A stretch of 64,000 nt of DNA from Streptomyces sp. NRRL S-455 (GTDB taxonomy: Bacteria; Actinomycetota; Actinomycetes; Streptomycetales; Streptomycetaceae), in assembly GCF_000717875.1 (NCBI RefSeq), contig NZ_JOCT01000033.1, positions 1 through 64,000 of the forward strand, given 5' to 3'. How positions within the stretch are numbered: position 1 is the stretch's first letter; each line of letters begins with the position of its first letter. This document shows, in pieces, positions 26,743 to 37,243 of the stretch. The translations under genes and the position numbers were made by a program. The notes beneath the pieces are model-generated. The model searched no databases. It was not told the origin of the DNA and worked only from the letters and a program-made list of their open reading frames with translations.

Positions 26743-28310
26743 CGCCGCGCCCCCCGGTCCTCGGGCCCGGGACGGCCGGTGATCAGGTCGGCGGCGCGTT
26801 CGGCGGCGAGCAGGACGGTCACCATCGGGTTGATGGTGGGCATCGTCGGGAACACCGACGCGTCGACGATCCGCACGCCCTCCACGCCCCGCAGTGTCAA
26901 CTCGGGGTCGCACACGGCCAAGGGGTCGTCCGGGGCGCCCATACGGCAGGTGCCCGCCGGGTGGTAGACGGTGTGCGCCGCCCGGCGTCCGTACTCGGAG
27001 AGGCCGGCGTCGGAGACGACGTCCGGGCCTGGCGCCACCTCGCGGACGAGCCAGTCGCGCAGCGGGGCGGTGGCGGCGACCTCACGGGCGACCTTCAGAC
27101 CGTCCACGATGGTGCGCTCGTCGTGGCCCTCGGGGTCGGTGAAGTACCTGAAGTCCAGGGCGGGATGCTCGTCGGGGTCGGCGCTGCGCAGCCACATGCG
27201 GCCGGTGGAGCGGGCACGCGGCACGTTGGGCGTCATGCACACCCCGTACCGCGGCACCGGGTAGCCGAGGCGTTCGGTGTTGACCGTGAACGGCACCTGG
27301 TAGAAGTGGAACATCAGGTCCGGGCGGGGTTGGCTCCTGTCGCGGCGCAGGAACAGGCCGGCGTCGGAGTCCATGGCGGAGTTGGGCGGCAGCGGACCGG
27401 CGATCTCCCAGACGATCACGGACTCGGGGTGGTCCAGCAAGTTCTCTCCCACCCCGGGCAGGTCGGCCGTCACGTCGATGCCCAGGGCGCGCAGGTCGTC
27501 GGCGGGTCCGACGCCGGACAGCATCAGCAGGCGCGGGGTGTCGACGGCGCCCGCGCACAGCACCACTTCGCGCTCGGCGCGCACGGTGGCGGGCTCGCCG
27601 TCGGCGCCCCGGACGGCGACGCGGGTCAGGCGTCCCGAGTCGTCGGTGAGCAGCCGGTGTGCCCAGGTCTCCAGCAGGAGCGTGAGGTTGGGCCGGTCGA
27701 GGACCGGGTGCAGGTAGGCGACGGAGGCGGAGGAGCGCAGGTTGCCCTCCGGCTGGTAGGCCAGGGAGAAGAAGCCGGTGCCGTCGGGGAAGGGCTCGGC
27801 GTTGAAGTCGTCGACGACGGGGACGCCGAGGGCGCGGGAGGCGGCGGTGACGAAGTCCTTGGCGATGGGGTTGCGGTCGGCCTCGGCGACCGGGACGATC
27901 CGGGTCTGCAGCCGGTCGCGGTAGGGGAGGATCGTCGCCGGGTCCCAGCCGGAGCAGCCCCGGCTCACCCAGTCGTCGAGGTCCCGCGGCAGCGGCAGGA
28001 AGCTGATCAGCGTGTTGTGCGAGGAGCAGCCGCCGAGCACACGTGCCCGTGAGTGCAGGATGTGGGAGTTGCCGCGGGGCTGCTCGACGGTGGTGTAGCC
28101 GTAGTCGTACTCCGAGCCGAGCAGGTTGATCCAGTTGCGCAGGCGCAGGATGCGCTCGTCGCCGACGTCGCTGGGGCCGCCCTCGATGACACAGACGCGG
28201 CAGTCGGGATCCTCGCTCAGCCGGGCGGCGAGCACACAGCCGGCGGTGCCCCCGCCGACGATGACGTAGTCGTAGGCGGACTCGGCGCCGTGCGCGGTGG
28301 TGGGGGCCAT
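26739..28310 (-). CDS. betA: GMC oxidoreductase, choline dehydrogenase-like
   Basis: A 523-residue GMC flavoprotein: the ADP-binding fold [23 protein letters not shown] at residues 13-35, [10 protein letters not shown] (GMC signature 1 region), [18 protein letters not shown] (signature 2) and the C-terminal active-site segment [11 protein letters not shown] followed by [33 protein letters not shown] enzymes of this type oxidise choline to betaine aldehyde using FAD. The aldehyde dehydrogenase gene directly upstream would complete glycine betaine synthesis, an osmoprotectant route. The ATG at 28310 lies 59 bp after the aldehyde dehydrogenase stop. The choline assignment rests on operon context. 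Confidence 0.88.
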   Translation of the reverse strand: MAPTTAHGAESAYDYVIVGGGTAGCVLAARLSEDPDCRVCVIEGGPSDVGDERILRLRNWINLLGSEYDYGYTTVEQPRGNSHILHSRARVLGGCSSHNTLISFLPLPRDLDDWVSRGCSGWDPATILPYRDRLQTRIVPVAEADRNPIAKDFVTAASRALGVPVVDDFNAEPFPDGTGFFSLAYQPEGNLRSSASVAYLHPVLDRPNLTLLLETWAHRLLTDDSGRLTRVAVRGADGEPATVRAEREVVLCAGAVDTPRLLMLSGVGPADDLRALGIDVTADLPGVGENLLDHPESVIVWEIAGPLPPNSAMDSDAGLFLRRDRSQPRPDLMFHFYQVPFTVNTERLGYPVPRYGVCMTPNVPRARSTGRMWLRSADPDEHPALDFRYFTDPEGHDERTIVDGLKVAREVAATAPLRDWLVREVAPGPDVVSDAGLSEYGRRAAHTVYHPAGTCRMGAPDDPLAVCDPELTLRGVEGVRIVDASVFPTMPTINPMVTVLLAAERAADLITGRPGPEDRGARR

Positions 28311-28369
28311 GCGTGCCCTGCTTTCTTGGTCGTTCGGTGCGCCACGGGCTGGCGGTGTGCTGCCGGGGG

Positions 28370-29836
28370 TCAGCCCTTGAACCAGCCGGAGGGGGCGGGG
28401 GCCAGGTTCTGGTAGATGTGCTTGGCCTCCTGGTACTCGCGCAGCCCGGTGGGGCCCAGCTCGCGCCCGACGCCGGAGCGGCCGAAGCCGCCCCATTCGG
28501 CCTGCGGCACGTAAGGGTGGAAGTCGTTGATCCACACGGTGCCGTGCCGCAGCCGCTGTGCGACGCGCTGGGCGCGGCTCGCGTCGGAGGTCCACACGCC
28601 GCCGGCCAGGCCGTAGCGGGTGTCGTTGGCCAGGCGCACCGCCTCGTCCTCGGTGTGGAAGCGCTCGACGGTGACCACCGGGCCGAAGACCTCCTCCTGG
28701 ACGATCCGCATGGACCGGTGGCAGTCGGCGAAGACCGTCGGCAGCAGGAAGAAGCCGCGGCTCAGGGCGGGGTCGTCCGGGCGGGTGCCGCCGGTGACGA
28801 GGCGGGCACCCTCCTCTTGGGCGATGGCGATGTAGCGCTCGACCTTCTCGCGGTGTTCGGCGGAGCTGAGCGGGCCGCTCTCGGTGCCGTCCTCCATGCC
28901 GTTGCCGAGGCGGATCGCGGCCGCGCGGCGGGCGAGGGTCCCGACGAACCGGTCGTGCAGCGCGTCCTGCACGAGCAGGCGGGAACCGGCCGAGCAGACC
29001 TGCCCGGAGTGCAGGAACGCGGCGTCCAGCGCGTAGTCGACGGCGGCGTCGAAATCGGCGTCGGCGAAGACGATGTTGGGGTTCTTGCCGCCGAGTTCCA
29101 GGGCGATGTTCTTCGGCCCCTCGGCGGCGCCGGTCATGATGGCGCGTCCGGTGGCGAGGCCGCCGGTGAAGGACACCAGGTCGACCTCGGGGTGGGTGGT
29201 CAGGGCGGCGCCGACGGTCGCCCCGGAGCCCAGCACCAGGTTGGCGACCCCGGGCGGTGCGCCGGCCTCCTCGATGAGCCGGATCAGGGCGATCGTGGTG
29301 AGCGGTGTGGTCTCGCTGGGCTTGAGGACGAAGGTGTTGCCGGCGGCCAGGGCCGGGGCGACCTTCCAGGAGGCCTGGAGCAGCGGGTAGTTCCAGGGGG
29401 CGATGAGCGCGCACACGCCGACCGGCTGGTAGACGACGCGGCTGAGGACGTCCGGGCCGACGTCCACCACCCGGCCGCCGTCCTTGCCGGCGAGTTCGGC
29501 GAAGTAGCGGAAGGCGTTCGCCACGTCCTCCACGTCGATCCGGGCCTCGGCCAGTGTCTTGCCGGTGTCGAGCGTCTCGGTGCGGGCGATGTCCTCCTGG
29601 TCGCGCAGCAGCAGGTCGTGGACGCGCAGCAGCAGGTCGGCCCGGCGGCGGGAGGTGGTGTTCGCCCAGTCCTCCTCGTCGAAGGCACGCCGGGCGGCGC
29701 GTACGGCGCGGTCGACGTCGGTGGCGTCGGCCTCGTCGACGGTGGTGATGACGGACGCGTCGTAGGGGTTGACCACCTCGCGCCGGCCACCGGCCGCCGC
29801 CTGTGTCCACTCGCCGTCGATGTGCAGCTCACCCAC
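28370..29836 (-). CDS. betB: Aldehyde dehydrogenase, betaine-aldehyde dehydrogenase-like
   Basis: A 488-residue NAD-dependent aldehyde dehydrogenase. The cofactor motif [38 protein letters not shown], the general base Glu in [12 protein letters not shown] (about residue 247), the catalytic C281 in [11 protein letters not shown] and EEVFGPVV are all present. It probably oxidises betaine aldehyde to glycine betaine. It is first in a three-gene operon with the GMC oxidoreductase and permease. AAGGAGG lies seven bases before GTG 29836, the best ribosome site of the region. No regulator gene adjoins it. Confidence 0.93.
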   Translation of the reverse strand: MGELHIDGEWTQAAAGGRREVVNPYDASVITTVDEADATDVDRAVRAARRAFDEEDWANTTSRRRADLLLRVHDLLLRDQEDIARTETLDTGKTLAEARIDVEDVANAFRYFAELAGKDGGRVVDVGPDVLSRVVYQPVGVCALIAPWNYPLLQASWKVAPALAAGNTFVLKPSETTPLTTIALIRLIEEAGAPPGVANLVLGSGATVGAALTTHPEVDLVSFTGGLATGRAIMTGAAEGPKNIALELGGKNPNIVFADADFDAAVDYALDAAFLHSGQVCSAGSRLLVQDALHDRFVGTLARRAAAIRLGNGMEDGTESGPLSSAEHREKVERYIAIAQEEGARLVTGGTRPDDPALSRGFFLLPTVFADCHRSMRIVQEEVFGPVVTVERFHTEDEAVRLANDTRYGLAGGVWTSDASRAQRVAQRLRHGTVWINDFHPYVPQAEWGGFGRSGVGRELGPTGLREYQEAKHIYQNLAPAPSGWFKG

Positions 29837-29968
29837 CGCGGGGCCTCCTTGGCATCCGGCCGGCGCCGATCGGCTCGACCGTCAGCAACATGGCCCATCC
29901 GGGGGTCGGCGGCCATGGGGCGCACCGCCGCGAGGGCGTCCGGGCGCTCCAGAGGACCCGGGTGGACT

Positions 29969-30071
29969 AGTGCCGCGGCAGGCGACGTTCGCCCCGCCGC
30001 GACGCCCGGCACGCCGGGATCACGTACCGGACGGGGCTCCTGAACGAGTAAACGTCGCCTGCTGCGGCACT
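29969..30071. mobile_element. Short MITE-like element (103 bp)
   Basis: Terminal inverted repeats of 21 bp (outermost AGTGCCGC, innermost GGCGACGTT) match at 20 positions, the ninth base differing. The 61-bp interior has no reading frame. It lies between the betaine operon promoter region and the secreted peptidase. I recall similar ends in other Streptomyces intergenic regions. No clear target duplication is visible. Confidence 0.65.
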
Positions 30072-30073
30072 GG

Positions 30074-30352
30074 TTGGGGCCTGAGTCGACGCAGACCCCC
30101 GCGGTAGGGCGGTGGTCGGTCATAGGAGCCATCGGCCCCGCCGGGCAGTGCCGGATCACGCCGGTTTGGGCCACCGCCGCCACCGCCGCCACCGCGGACG
30201 CGGTACGCCGTATCGCCGACCGGCTGGAGGGCGCGGGGCCGGCGGTGCCCGACAGCGCCCGTGCGACGGTGGCGGCGGCCGTCCGGCAGGTGCGCGTGGC
30301 GGACGTCGCCGTGCTCGGCCCGGGCGTCGCCGCGCTGACCATGAGCGACTGA
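30074..30352 (+). pseudogene. Possible gene remnant beside the MITE-like element
   Basis: Between about 30165 and 30352 a frame with strongly G/C third positions encodes a helical segment, DAVRRIADRLEGAGPAVPDSARATVAAAVRQVRVADVAVLGPGVAALTMSD. It looks like the C-terminus of a real protein, but no start or N-terminal domain precedes it and the element at 29969-30071 lies immediately upstream. I do not recognise the family. It may be a small intact gene instead. Confidence 0.3.
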
Positions 30353-30465
30353 CGGACCGTGGCTCACCGGGGCATCGGGCCCGACACCGGCGGACGGTGC
30401 TTGCCTTCCCGCACCCCCGAACCAAACATCCCTTTTGTCGCCGACGTGCTCCGAAGGGATACGTG

Positions 30466-32082
30466 ATGAGAGCCGCCCTCCTCTACTCGGCCGCGGGCTC
30501 CTTGCTGTTGAGCGCCCTCACCGCGGCGCCGGCCGCCACGGAGCGGGGGACGGCCGAGGTGCGCGGCACCGCGGTGGCCGCCGCGCGGGCCAGGGCGGCC
30601 GGTGTCGACTTCGGCCCGTGCCCCGACGCGCGGGACCTGCCGGGCAGCATGCGGTGCGGCACGGTGACCGTCCCGCTGGACTACGCCCGGCCGCACGGCA
30701 GGCAGATCCGGCTCGCCGTCAGCCGGGCCCGGGCCACGCACAAGGACCCGCGCAACAGCAAGCGCAAGGTTCCGCGCCAGGGCGCCCTGGTCTACAACCC
30801 GGGCGGGCCGGGTGCCTCCGGCCTGTACTTCCCGCTCATGGGGCTGCGTCCCGAGTGGAAGCGGATCGCGGCCGCGTACGACCTGGTCGGCTACGCCCCG
30901 CGCGGGGTCGGCCGTTCCGCGCCGCTGTCCTGCGAGAACCCGAAGCGGTTCTTCCAGGGGCCCACGCAGGCGCCGACGCACCCCTCCGAGTCGTACAAGA
31001 AGCAGCGCGTCGCCCGGGCGAAGGCGTACGCGCGTGGCTGCGCCGAACGGGCCGGCGGCGCACTGCGTCACTACCACTCGCCGAACAACGCACGCGACCT
31101 CGACGTGCTGCGCGCCGCGCTCGGCGAGAAGAGGCTGACCTTCGTGGGCTCGTCGTACGGGACGTACTTCGGGGCCGTCTACGCGACGCTGTTCCCCGCG
31201 CACGTGCGGCGCATGGTGTTCGACTCGGTGGTCGACCCGGACCCCGGGGAGATCTGGTATCGCAACAACCTCGACCAGTCGGCGGCGTTCGAGGGCCGCT
31301 GGGCGGACTTCCGGAGGTGGGTCGCCCGCCACCACGACGTGTACGGGCTGGGCAGCACCGCGCGGGAGGTGCGGCGCAGCTACGAGCGGGTGAGCGCGCG
31401 ACTGGCCGTGAAGCCGGCCGGAGGGAAGGTCGGGCCGGGGCAGTTGCAGGGGGCGTTCCTGCAGGCCGGGTACTACGACGACCAGTGGCCGCGGCGGGCG
31501 CACGCCCTGTCGGCGTACCTCAGAGGTGATCCCGGGCCGCTGATCGAGCAGGCGGCGCCGCGGCCGGAAGCCGCGGCCGAGGCGGAGAACACCCGCGCGG
31601 TGTACGTGGCCGTGGAGTGCAACGACGCGCCCTGGCCGACGGACTGGACGGTGTGGGACCGGGACAACACCCGGCTCGCGCGGGTGGCACCCTTCGAGAC
31701 CTGGGAGAACGTGTGGACGAACCTGCCGTGCGCCTACTGGCGGGGGCCACGGCAGCGCCCCGTCGATGTCGGCGCCGGGCCGGGCGAGCTGCCGCCGACG
31801 CTGATCATCGCCGCCGAACGGGACGCCGCCACGCCCTACGACGGAGCCCTCGAACTCCACCGCCGTCTGGCGGGCTCGGTCCTGGTGACCGAGCGGGACG
31901 CCGGCGCGCACGGCCTGGCGGGCGGGCCGAACGCCTGCGTGGGCGGCCACCTGGAGGCGTATCTGCTGGAGGGCCGCCTCCCGGGCCGGCGTACGGACTG
32001 CGCCCCGCACGCGGAGCCGGAACCGCACGCGCCGCACCGCGCGGCCCCGGGCGGGTCCGGGGCCGGACGGCCGCCTCGTTGA
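30466..32082 (+). CDS. Secreted alpha/beta-hydrolase, tripeptidyl-aminopeptidase (SlpD/TAP) type
   Basis: A 538-residue protein with an N-terminal signal peptide (hydrophobic core AALLYSAAGSLLLSALTAAPAA, no lipobox Cys). The hydrolase fold has QGALVYNPGGPGASG, DLVGYAPRGVGRS, the nucleophile Ser in VGSSYGTYFGAVYA, the acid in IIAAERDAATPYDGA and the His in AGAHGLAGG. This is the Streptomyces TAP/SlpD/SlpE family, which cleaves peptides from the N-terminus outside the cell. GAAGGGA lies six bases before ATG 30466. Its stop codon directly abuts the stop of the convergent hemQ. Confidence 0.9.
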   Translation: MRAALLYSAAGSLLLSALTAAPAATERGTAEVRGTAVAAARARAAGVDFGPCPDARDLPGSMRCGTVTVPLDYARPHGRQIRLAVSRARATHKDPRNSKRKVPRQGALVYNPGGPGASGLYFPLMGLRPEWKRIAAAYDLVGYAPRGVGRSAPLSCENPKRFFQGPTQAPTHPSESYKKQRVARAKAYARGCAERAGGALRHYHSPNNARDLDVLRAALGEKRLTFVGSSYGTYFGAVYATLFPAHVRRMVFDSVVDPDPGEIWYRNNLDQSAAFEGRWADFRRWVARHHDVYGLGSTAREVRRSYERVSARLAVKPAGGKVGPGQLQGAFLQAGYYDDQWPRRAHALSAYLRGDPGPLIEQAAPRPEAAAEAENTRAVYVAVECNDAPWPTDWTVWDRDNTRLARVAPFETWENVWTNLPCAYWRGPRQRPVDVGAGPGELPPTLIIAAERDAATPYDGALELHRRLAGSVLVTERDAGAHGLAGGPNACVGGHLEAYLLEGRLPGRRTDCAPHAEPEPHAPHRAAPGGSGAGRPPR

Positions 32083-32835
32083 TCAGGCGAGGCCCGCGAC
32101 CAGGTCGGCGATGTCCTTGCGGCGGCCGGTGAAGAACGGCACCTCCTCGCGGACGTGCCTGCGGGCCTCCGAGGCGCGCAGGTGACGCATGAGGTCGACG
32201 ATGCGGTACAGCTCGTCGGCCTCGAAGGCGAGGATCCACTCGTAGTCGCCGAGGGAGAACGAGGCGACGGTGTTGGCGCGGACGTCCGGGTAGCCGCGGG
32301 CCATCTTGCCGTGGTCGGCGAGCATGCGGCGGCGGTCCTCGTCGGGCAGCAGGTACCAGTCGTAGGAGCGCACGAACGGGTAGACGCTGACGTAGTCGCG
32401 GGGCGTCTCGTCGGCGAGGAACGCCGGGATGTGCGAGCGGTTGAACTCGGCGGGGCGGTGCAGCGCCATGTTCGACCACACCGGCGTGAGCGCCCGGCCC
32501 AGCCTGGTGCGGCGGAAGAGGTTGTACGCCTCCTGCAGCGCGTCGCTGGTCTCCGCGTGCCACCAGATCATGAGGTCGGCGTCGGCGCGCAGGCCGGAGA
32601 CGTCGTACGTGCCGCGGATCGTGACGTCCTTGGCGGCGAGCTGGTCGAACAGCTCCTGGACCTCGTCGGCGTACCCGGTGCGGTCCTCGGGCAGGACGTC
32701 CTTCAGCTTGAAGACGGACCAGAGCGTGTAGCGGATGACCTCGTTGAGGTCCTTGGCCAGCTTGCCCTTGTTCGGGATGCGGTCGGGCGCGGTGCTGGAG
32801 GCCGGGGTGGAGGCGTCGTCACTCATGCTCCTCAT
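32083..32835 (-). CDS. hemQ: Coproheme decarboxylase HemQ (chlorite-dismutase-like)
   Basis: The 250-residue protein converts coproheme to haem b using peroxide, the final step of the coproporphyrin-dependent pathway of Gram-positive bacteria. [12 protein letters not shown] at the start, [38 protein letters not shown] and [29 protein letters not shown] are the HemQ signature; the His in [10 protein letters not shown] is the expected haem ligand. The Arg of true chlorite dismutase is not expected. ATG 32835 overlaps the hemY stop (ATGA) and has GGAG upstream; ATG 32826 is an alternative. Confidence 0.96.
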   Translation of the reverse strand: MRSMSDDASTPASSTAPDRIPNKGKLAKDLNEVIRYTLWSVFKLKDVLPEDRTGYADEVQELFDQLAAKDVTIRGTYDVSGLRADADLMIWWHAETSDALQEAYNLFRRTRLGRALTPVWSNMALHRPAEFNRSHIPAFLADETPRDYVSVYPFVRSYDWYLLPDEDRRRMLADHGKMARGYPDVRANTVASFSLGDYEWILAFEADELYRIVDLMRHLRASEARRHVREEVPFFTGRRKDIADLVAGLA

Positions 32836-34535
32836 TCTCCCGCTCCGCCGTGCAGGCTCTGCACCGGGTGGGCGGTGAGCTCCTGCACACCGCGCAGGTC
32901 ACCCTGGATCTGGTCCACGGCCGCGTACGCGCTCGCGATGCAGGCCGGGATGCCGACGCCGTCGTACGGGGCACCGCACACGGCGAGCCCCGGGAGCTTC
33001 GCGACGTGCTCGCGGATACGGGCCACGCGGGCGTGGTGGCCGACGGGGTACTGGGGCAGGCCGTCGTCCCAGCGGGTGACGCGGGTGGCGACGGGGGTGG
33101 CGGCCAGGCCGGTCGCGGCCTTCAGGTCGTGCCGGGACACCTCGACGAGTTCGCTGTCGTCGCGCTGGAGGATCTCCGTCTCGCCGTACCGTCCGACGGA
33201 GGTCCGCAGGACGACGAGGCCGGGGTTCTCGTCGGCGATCCAGCCCCATTTGCGCGAGGCGAAGGTGGAGGCCTTGATGGTGCGCCCGTCCACCGGCGGC
33301 ACCAGGAAGCCGCTGCCCTCGGGGAGGACCGCCTCGGCCCGGCGGTAGGCGAGCGTGACCAGGGCCATGGAGGCGTACTCGACGCCGCTGAGCCCGGCGG
33401 CGGCCTCGGGACTCTCGGTGCGCAGGAGGCGGGCGGCGGCCGGGGCGGGGACGGCGAGAACCACCGCGTCGGCGTACAGCACGCGGTCACCGGCGACGAC
33501 GCGCCATACCGCGGGCGGCTGCGGCGTCGCGGAGGTGGCGGCGGGGCCGCGGCCGGTGGCCGGTGGCCGGCCCGGGTCCGACCCGCCCTCGAGTCCGGTG
33601 TCTCGCGCCCCACCGGCTTCGGCCGGGTCCGGCGAACCCACGCCCCCCAGGCCCCGCGACCCACCCACGTCGCCCGGGACCGGGGAACCCATGCGCCCGA
33701 CGCCCCGCGGCCGGCCCCCGTCGGCCGGGGTCGGCCGCCCGAGGTCCGCCGGCTCGCCGGCCGCGTCCGGCGGAGCCACCCTGCGCAGCTCCGTCACCGG
33801 CGTGCGCGTGAGGATCTCGCCCCCGCGAGCCCGGACCGACTCCGCCACCGCGAGGGGCAGGGTGCCCACGCCGCCCTCGATGCCCGTGAACACCGGGCCG
33901 GTCTGCTGGGCGGCGGCCGCCCTGGCCTGGATCTCGCGGACTCCCTCCGTCAGGGAGGCGTGGGCCCTGGCCGCCTGGAAGAGCTGCGGAACGGCCGAGC
34001 GCATCGAGATGCGGTACGCGTCGCCCGCGTACACGCCGCCCAGCAGGGGTTCCACCAGGCGGTCGACGACCTCGCGGCCGAGGCGCGCCGCCACGTACTC
34101 CCCCACCGCCGCGTCGTCGCCGACCTCCGTGCGGGGCAGCTCGGCGTCCCGCTCGATGCGGGCGAGGCCCTCGTCGGACAGCACGCCGGACAGGGCGGCG
34201 GCGGTGCCGGGCACGCCCATCACATGCCCCTTGGGCATGGGGCGCAGCGCGCCGCGCGTCCAGATGGACGCCGTAGCCGTGGCGGGCGGCTGGAGGCGGT
34301 CGGCGAGGCCCACCTCGCGGGCGAGCGCCACCGCCTCGGGGCGGCGGGCCAGCATCGACTCGGCGCCGAGGTCCACGCGGCCGCCCGCGATCTCCCCGGG
34401 CAGCAGCTTGCCGCCGACCCGGTCGGAGGCCTCCAGCACGGTCACCCGCGCCCCTCGCTCCAGCAGCCGGTGCGCGGCGGCAAGACCCGCGATGCCGGCC
34501 CCGATGACGACGACGTGCTCTCGTGCTTCGCGCAT
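32832..34535 (-). CDS. hemY: Coproporphyrinogen III oxidase (protoporphyrinogen-oxidase-type HemY/CgoX) with low-complexity insert
   Basis: A 567-residue FAD enzyme: [37 protein letters not shown] at the N-terminus, [38 protein letters not shown], and near the C-terminus [20 protein letters not shown]. It oxidises coproporphyrinogen III to coproporphyrin III; the partner HemQ overlaps downstream by 4 bp. About 90 residues at 253-340 are a Gly/Pro/Asp/Arg-rich repetitive insert with recurring GSPxP...GG units, which makes it longer than the usual roughly 480 residues. The insert separates TPVTELRRV from [22 protein letters not shown]. Confidence 0.94.
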   Translation of the reverse strand: MREAREHVVVIGAGIAGLAAAHRLLERGARVTVLEASDRVGGKLLPGEIAGGRVDLGAESMLARRPEAVALAREVGLADRLQPPATATASIWTRGALRPMPKGHVMGVPGTAAALSGVLSDEGLARIERDAELPRTEVGDDAAVGEYVAARLGREVVDRLVEPLLGGVYAGDAYRISMRSAVPQLFQAARAHASLTEGVREIQARAAAAQQTGPVFTGIEGGVGTLPLAVAESVRARGGEILTRTPVTELRRVAPPDAAGEPADLGRPTPADGGRPRGVGRMGSPVPGDVGGSRGLGGVGSPDPAEAGGARDTGLEGGSDPGRPPATGRGPAATSATPQPPAVWRVVAGDRVLYADAVVLAVPAPAAARLLRTESPEAAAGLSGVEYASMALVTLAYRRAEAVLPEGSGFLVPPVDGRTIKASTFASRKWGWIADENPGLVVLRTSVGRYGETEILQRDDSELVEVSRHDLKAATGLAATPVATRVTRWDDGLPQYPVGHHARVARIREHVAKLPGLAVCGAPYDGVGIPACIASAYAAVDQIQGDLRGVQELTAHPVQSLHGGAGE

Positions 34536-34692
34536 GCCCCCAGCCTCTCAGACCCCACCGGCAGCGCTCCCGGGGCCCGGTGTCCCGCACGAGTCCCGAC
34601 CGTGACCGCATCGGAACCGTCCCGGGCCAAACGTCCGGCACGGTCCGGGCGTCGAAGTAGCGTCAGCGAAATCGACCCCGGGGGATGCCCGC

Positions 34693-35694
34693 ATGCGCAC
34701 ACAACGACCCGCACGACGTTCCGCACCGCCCCTGGCCGCCCTCCTGCTGGCCGCGGCCCTCGCGGTCACAGGGTGCAGCGGCAGCGGCGGCGACATGGGC
34801 GGAAGCTCGGCCGACCGCGGAATGGCCGCGTCCCAGGGGGACGCCAAGGCCGACGCGAAGGAGGCCGCTCCGGGCGGCGCCGGAAGCGGTGCCCGGGCGA
34901 CCGCGCCGCCGAAGCTCACGCCGAACCACATCATCCGCACGGTGTCTCTGACCGTGCAGGTCAAGGACACCCCGAAGGCCCTGGAGGAGGCCCGCGCCGG
35001 CACCGAGAACGCCGGCGGCTACGTCGGCGACGAGACCACCACCCGGGACGAGGAGGGCCGCGAACGCACCCGGGTCGTGCTGCGCGTGCCCGTCGAGAAG
35101 TACGAGGAGGTCCTCACCGCCCTGGAGGGCGCCGGCAAGCTCCTCGACCGCAGCGCGAAGGCCCAGGACGTCACCGACCAGGTCGTGGACGTGGAGAGCC
35201 GGATCAGGTCGCAGCGTGCCAGCGTGGCCCGGATCCGGGAGCTGATGGACCAGGCGACGAAGCTCAGCGACGTGGTGACCCTGGAGGGCGAGCTGAGCAG
35301 CCGCCAGGCGGACCTGGAGGCGCTGCTGGCCCGGCAGGCGTCCCTGAAGGACCGCACGAGCCTGGCCACCATCACCCTCTCGCTGTCCGAGACACCGGTG
35401 AAGAAGGCGGAGAAGAACGACGACCCGGGGTTCGTGGACGCGCTCGCGGGCGGCTGGAACGCGTTCGTGACGATGCTGCGCTGGCTCGCGGTGGCACTCG
35501 GCGCGCTCCTGCCGTTCGCGACGGTGGCCGCCCTGATCACGCTGCTCTGGCTGCGCGTCGTACGTCCCCGCCTGCCGCGCCGCCCGCGACCGGCGCCCGC
35601 GCCCGCGTCCGCCATGAGCGCCCTCGGCCCGCTGCCGACGGCCCGGCCGGCGCCGGAGTCCGGGACTTCGCGAACCCAGGGTGAGCAGGACTGA
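34693..35694 (+). CDS. DUF4349 domain lipoprotein
   Basis: A 333-residue protein with a signal peptide ending in lipobox VTGC (about residue 27). After a low-complexity stretch, a DUF4349 domain covers residues 75-250: IIRTVSLTVQVKDTPKALEEAR, GGYVGDETTTRDEEG, RVVLRVPVEKYEEVLTALEG and a coiled-coil part RIRSQRASVARIRELMDQATKLSDVVTLEGELSSRQADLEALL. One C-terminal membrane segment (WLAVALGALLPFATVAALITLLWL) and a basic tail follow. It is thus tethered at both ends. Function unknown. Confidence 0.85.
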   Translation: MRTQRPARRSAPPLAALLLAAALAVTGCSGSGGDMGGSSADRGMAASQGDAKADAKEAAPGGAGSGARATAPPKLTPNHIIRTVSLTVQVKDTPKALEEARAGTENAGGYVGDETTTRDEEGRERTRVVLRVPVEKYEEVLTALEGAGKLLDRSAKAQDVTDQVVDVESRIRSQRASVARIRELMDQATKLSDVVTLEGELSSRQADLEALLARQASLKDRTSLATITLSLSETPVKKAEKNDDPGFVDALAGGWNAFVTMLRWLAVALGALLPFATVAALITLLWLRVVRPRLPRRPRPAPAPASAMSALGPLPTARPAPESGTSRTQGEQD

Positions 35695-35721
35695 AATGCC
35701 TTGCTCCCGTAGCGTGTTCGC

Positions 35722-37119
35722 ATGAGCATGAGCCGCACGCGGGGAACACGGGAGCGACTGGTCGTGATCGGCGGCGACGCCGCGGGAATGTCCGCGGCGT
35801 CGCAGGCACGCCGTCTGAAGAAACCCGACGAGCTGGAGATCGTGGCCTTCGAACGCGGCCACTTCACGTCGTACTCGGCGTGCGGCATCCCGTACTGGGT
35901 GGGCGGCGACGTCCCGGACCGGGACGAACTCATCGCCCGCACCCCCGAGGAGCATCGCGCGCGGGACATCGACCTGCGGCTGCGCACCGAGGTCATGGAG
36001 CTCGACCTCGACGGGCAGCGGGTGCGCGCACGGGACGTCGACTCCGGCGCCGAGTCCTGGACGTCGTACGACAAGCTCGTGATCGCGACCGGGGCCCGGC
36101 CGATCCGGCCGGACATGCCCGGCATGGACGCCCCCGGGGTGCACGGTGTGCAGACCCTGGACGACGGCCAGGCGCTGCTCGACACGCTGGCAGGCACGAG
36201 TGGCCGTCACGCGGTGGTCGTCGGGGCCGGCTACATCGGTGTGGAGATGGCCGAGGCGCTCATCAAGCGCGGCTACGGGGTGACGGTCGTCAACCGCGGC
36301 AGCGAGCCCATGTCGACCCTCGACCCCGACATGGGCCGCATGGTGCACGAGGCCATGGAGGGCCTGGGCATCACGATGGTCAACGACGCCGAGGTCACCG
36401 AGGTCCTGACGGGGGACGACGGCCGGGTGCGCGCGGTCGCGACGAAGGAGCGGGAGTTCCCGGCGGACGTCGTCGTGCTCGGCATCGGCGTGCGCCCCGA
36501 GACGACCCTCGCGAAGGCGGCCGGTCTCCCCCTGGGCACGCACGAGGGTCTCCTCACGGACCGGTCGATGCGGGTGCGCGGCCACGAGAACATCTGGGCC
36601 GGCGGCGACTGCGCCGAGGTCCTGGACCTGGTCTCGGGCCAGGAACGGCACATCCCGCTGGGCACGCACGCCAACAAGCACGGCCAGGTCATCGGCACCA
36701 ACGCCGGCGGCGGATACGCCACGTTCCCGGGCGTGGTCGGCACGGCGGTCAGCAAGGTCTGCGATCTGGAGATCGCGCGCACGGGACTGCGCGAGAAGGA
36801 CGCACACCGCGCGGGTCTGCGTTTCGAGGCGGTCACCATCGAGTCGACCAGCCGGGCCGGCTACTACCCGAACGCCTCCCCCATGACGGTCAAGATGCTC
36901 GCGGAACACCGTACGGGCCGCCTCCTCGGCGTCCAGATCGTCGGCAGGGAGGGCGCGGGCAAGCGGGTCGACATCGCGGCGGTCGCCCTCACGGCCGGCA
37001 TGACGGCGGAACAGATGACGGCCCTGGACCTCGGCTACGCCCCACCGTTCTCCCCCGTCTGGGACCCGGTCCTGGTAGCGGCGCGCAAGGCGGCGGCGAA
37101 GGTCCGCGGTTCCTTGTAG
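35722..37119 (+). CDS. Pyridine nucleotide-disulfide oxidoreductase, CoA-disulfide reductase/NADH oxidase-like
   Basis: A 465-residue flavoprotein: FAD site LVVIGGDAAGMSAASQARR, redox cysteine in YSACGIPYWVGG (single Cys, as in CoA-disulfide reductase and NADH oxidases), LVIATGARP, NAD site AVVVGAGYIGVEMAEAL, and NIWAGGDCAEV. A C-terminal dimerisation domain (ESTSRAGYYPNASPMTVKMLAEHRTGRLLGVQIVG) is complete. It probably reduces CoA disulfide, polysulfide or O2 with NAD(P)H. Codon use matches the neighbourhood. A 27-bp gap separates it from the lipoprotein gene. Confidence 0.9.
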   Translation: MSMSRTRGTRERLVVIGGDAAGMSAASQARRLKKPDELEIVAFERGHFTSYSACGIPYWVGGDVPDRDELIARTPEEHRARDIDLRLRTEVMELDLDGQRVRARDVDSGAESWTSYDKLVIATGARPIRPDMPGMDAPGVHGVQTLDDGQALLDTLAGTSGRHAVVVGAGYIGVEMAEALIKRGYGVTVVNRGSEPMSTLDPDMGRMVHEAMEGLGITMVNDAEVTEVLTGDDGRVRAVATKEREFPADVVVLGIGVRPETTLAKAAGLPLGTHEGLLTDRSMRVRGHENIWAGGDCAEVLDLVSGQERHIPLGTHANKHGQVIGTNAGGGYATFPGVVGTAVSKVCDLEIARTGLREKDAHRAGLRFEAVTIESTSRAGYYPNASPMTVKMLAEHRTGRLLGVQIVGREGAGKRVDIAAVALTAGMTAEQMTALDLGYAPPFSPVWDPVLVAARKAAAKVRGSL

Positions 37120-37135
37120 AGGGCGGTGCGGTCAT

Positions 37136-37225
37136 GCCCTCCAGGGGCGCGGGGCTGCATCACTGTGCGGCTCCGCCGCGCGGGCGCGAACGGCCACAAC
37201 GGCCCCGCACCCGGCAGCGAACCCG
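37136..37225. repeat. Streptomyces-type intergenic repeat (AGGGGCGCGGGGCTG family)
   Basis: The gap after the reductase gene contains CCAGGGGCGCGGGGCTG, GTGCGGCTCCGCCGCG and CACAACGGCCCCGCA in this order. I recall the same order in many Streptomyces intergenic spacers. It has no coding capacity of note. The identification is from memory of the motif order only. Confidence 0.4.
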
Positions 37226-37243
37226 CACCCCTGCGGCGAAAGC

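Noticed and set aside
26739..29810. Reading the GMC oxidoreductase as a 1023-residue protein
   Set aside because: The first half is antisense-like Arg/Gly/Pro-rich sequence over the aldehyde dehydrogenase. The true start is ATG 28310.
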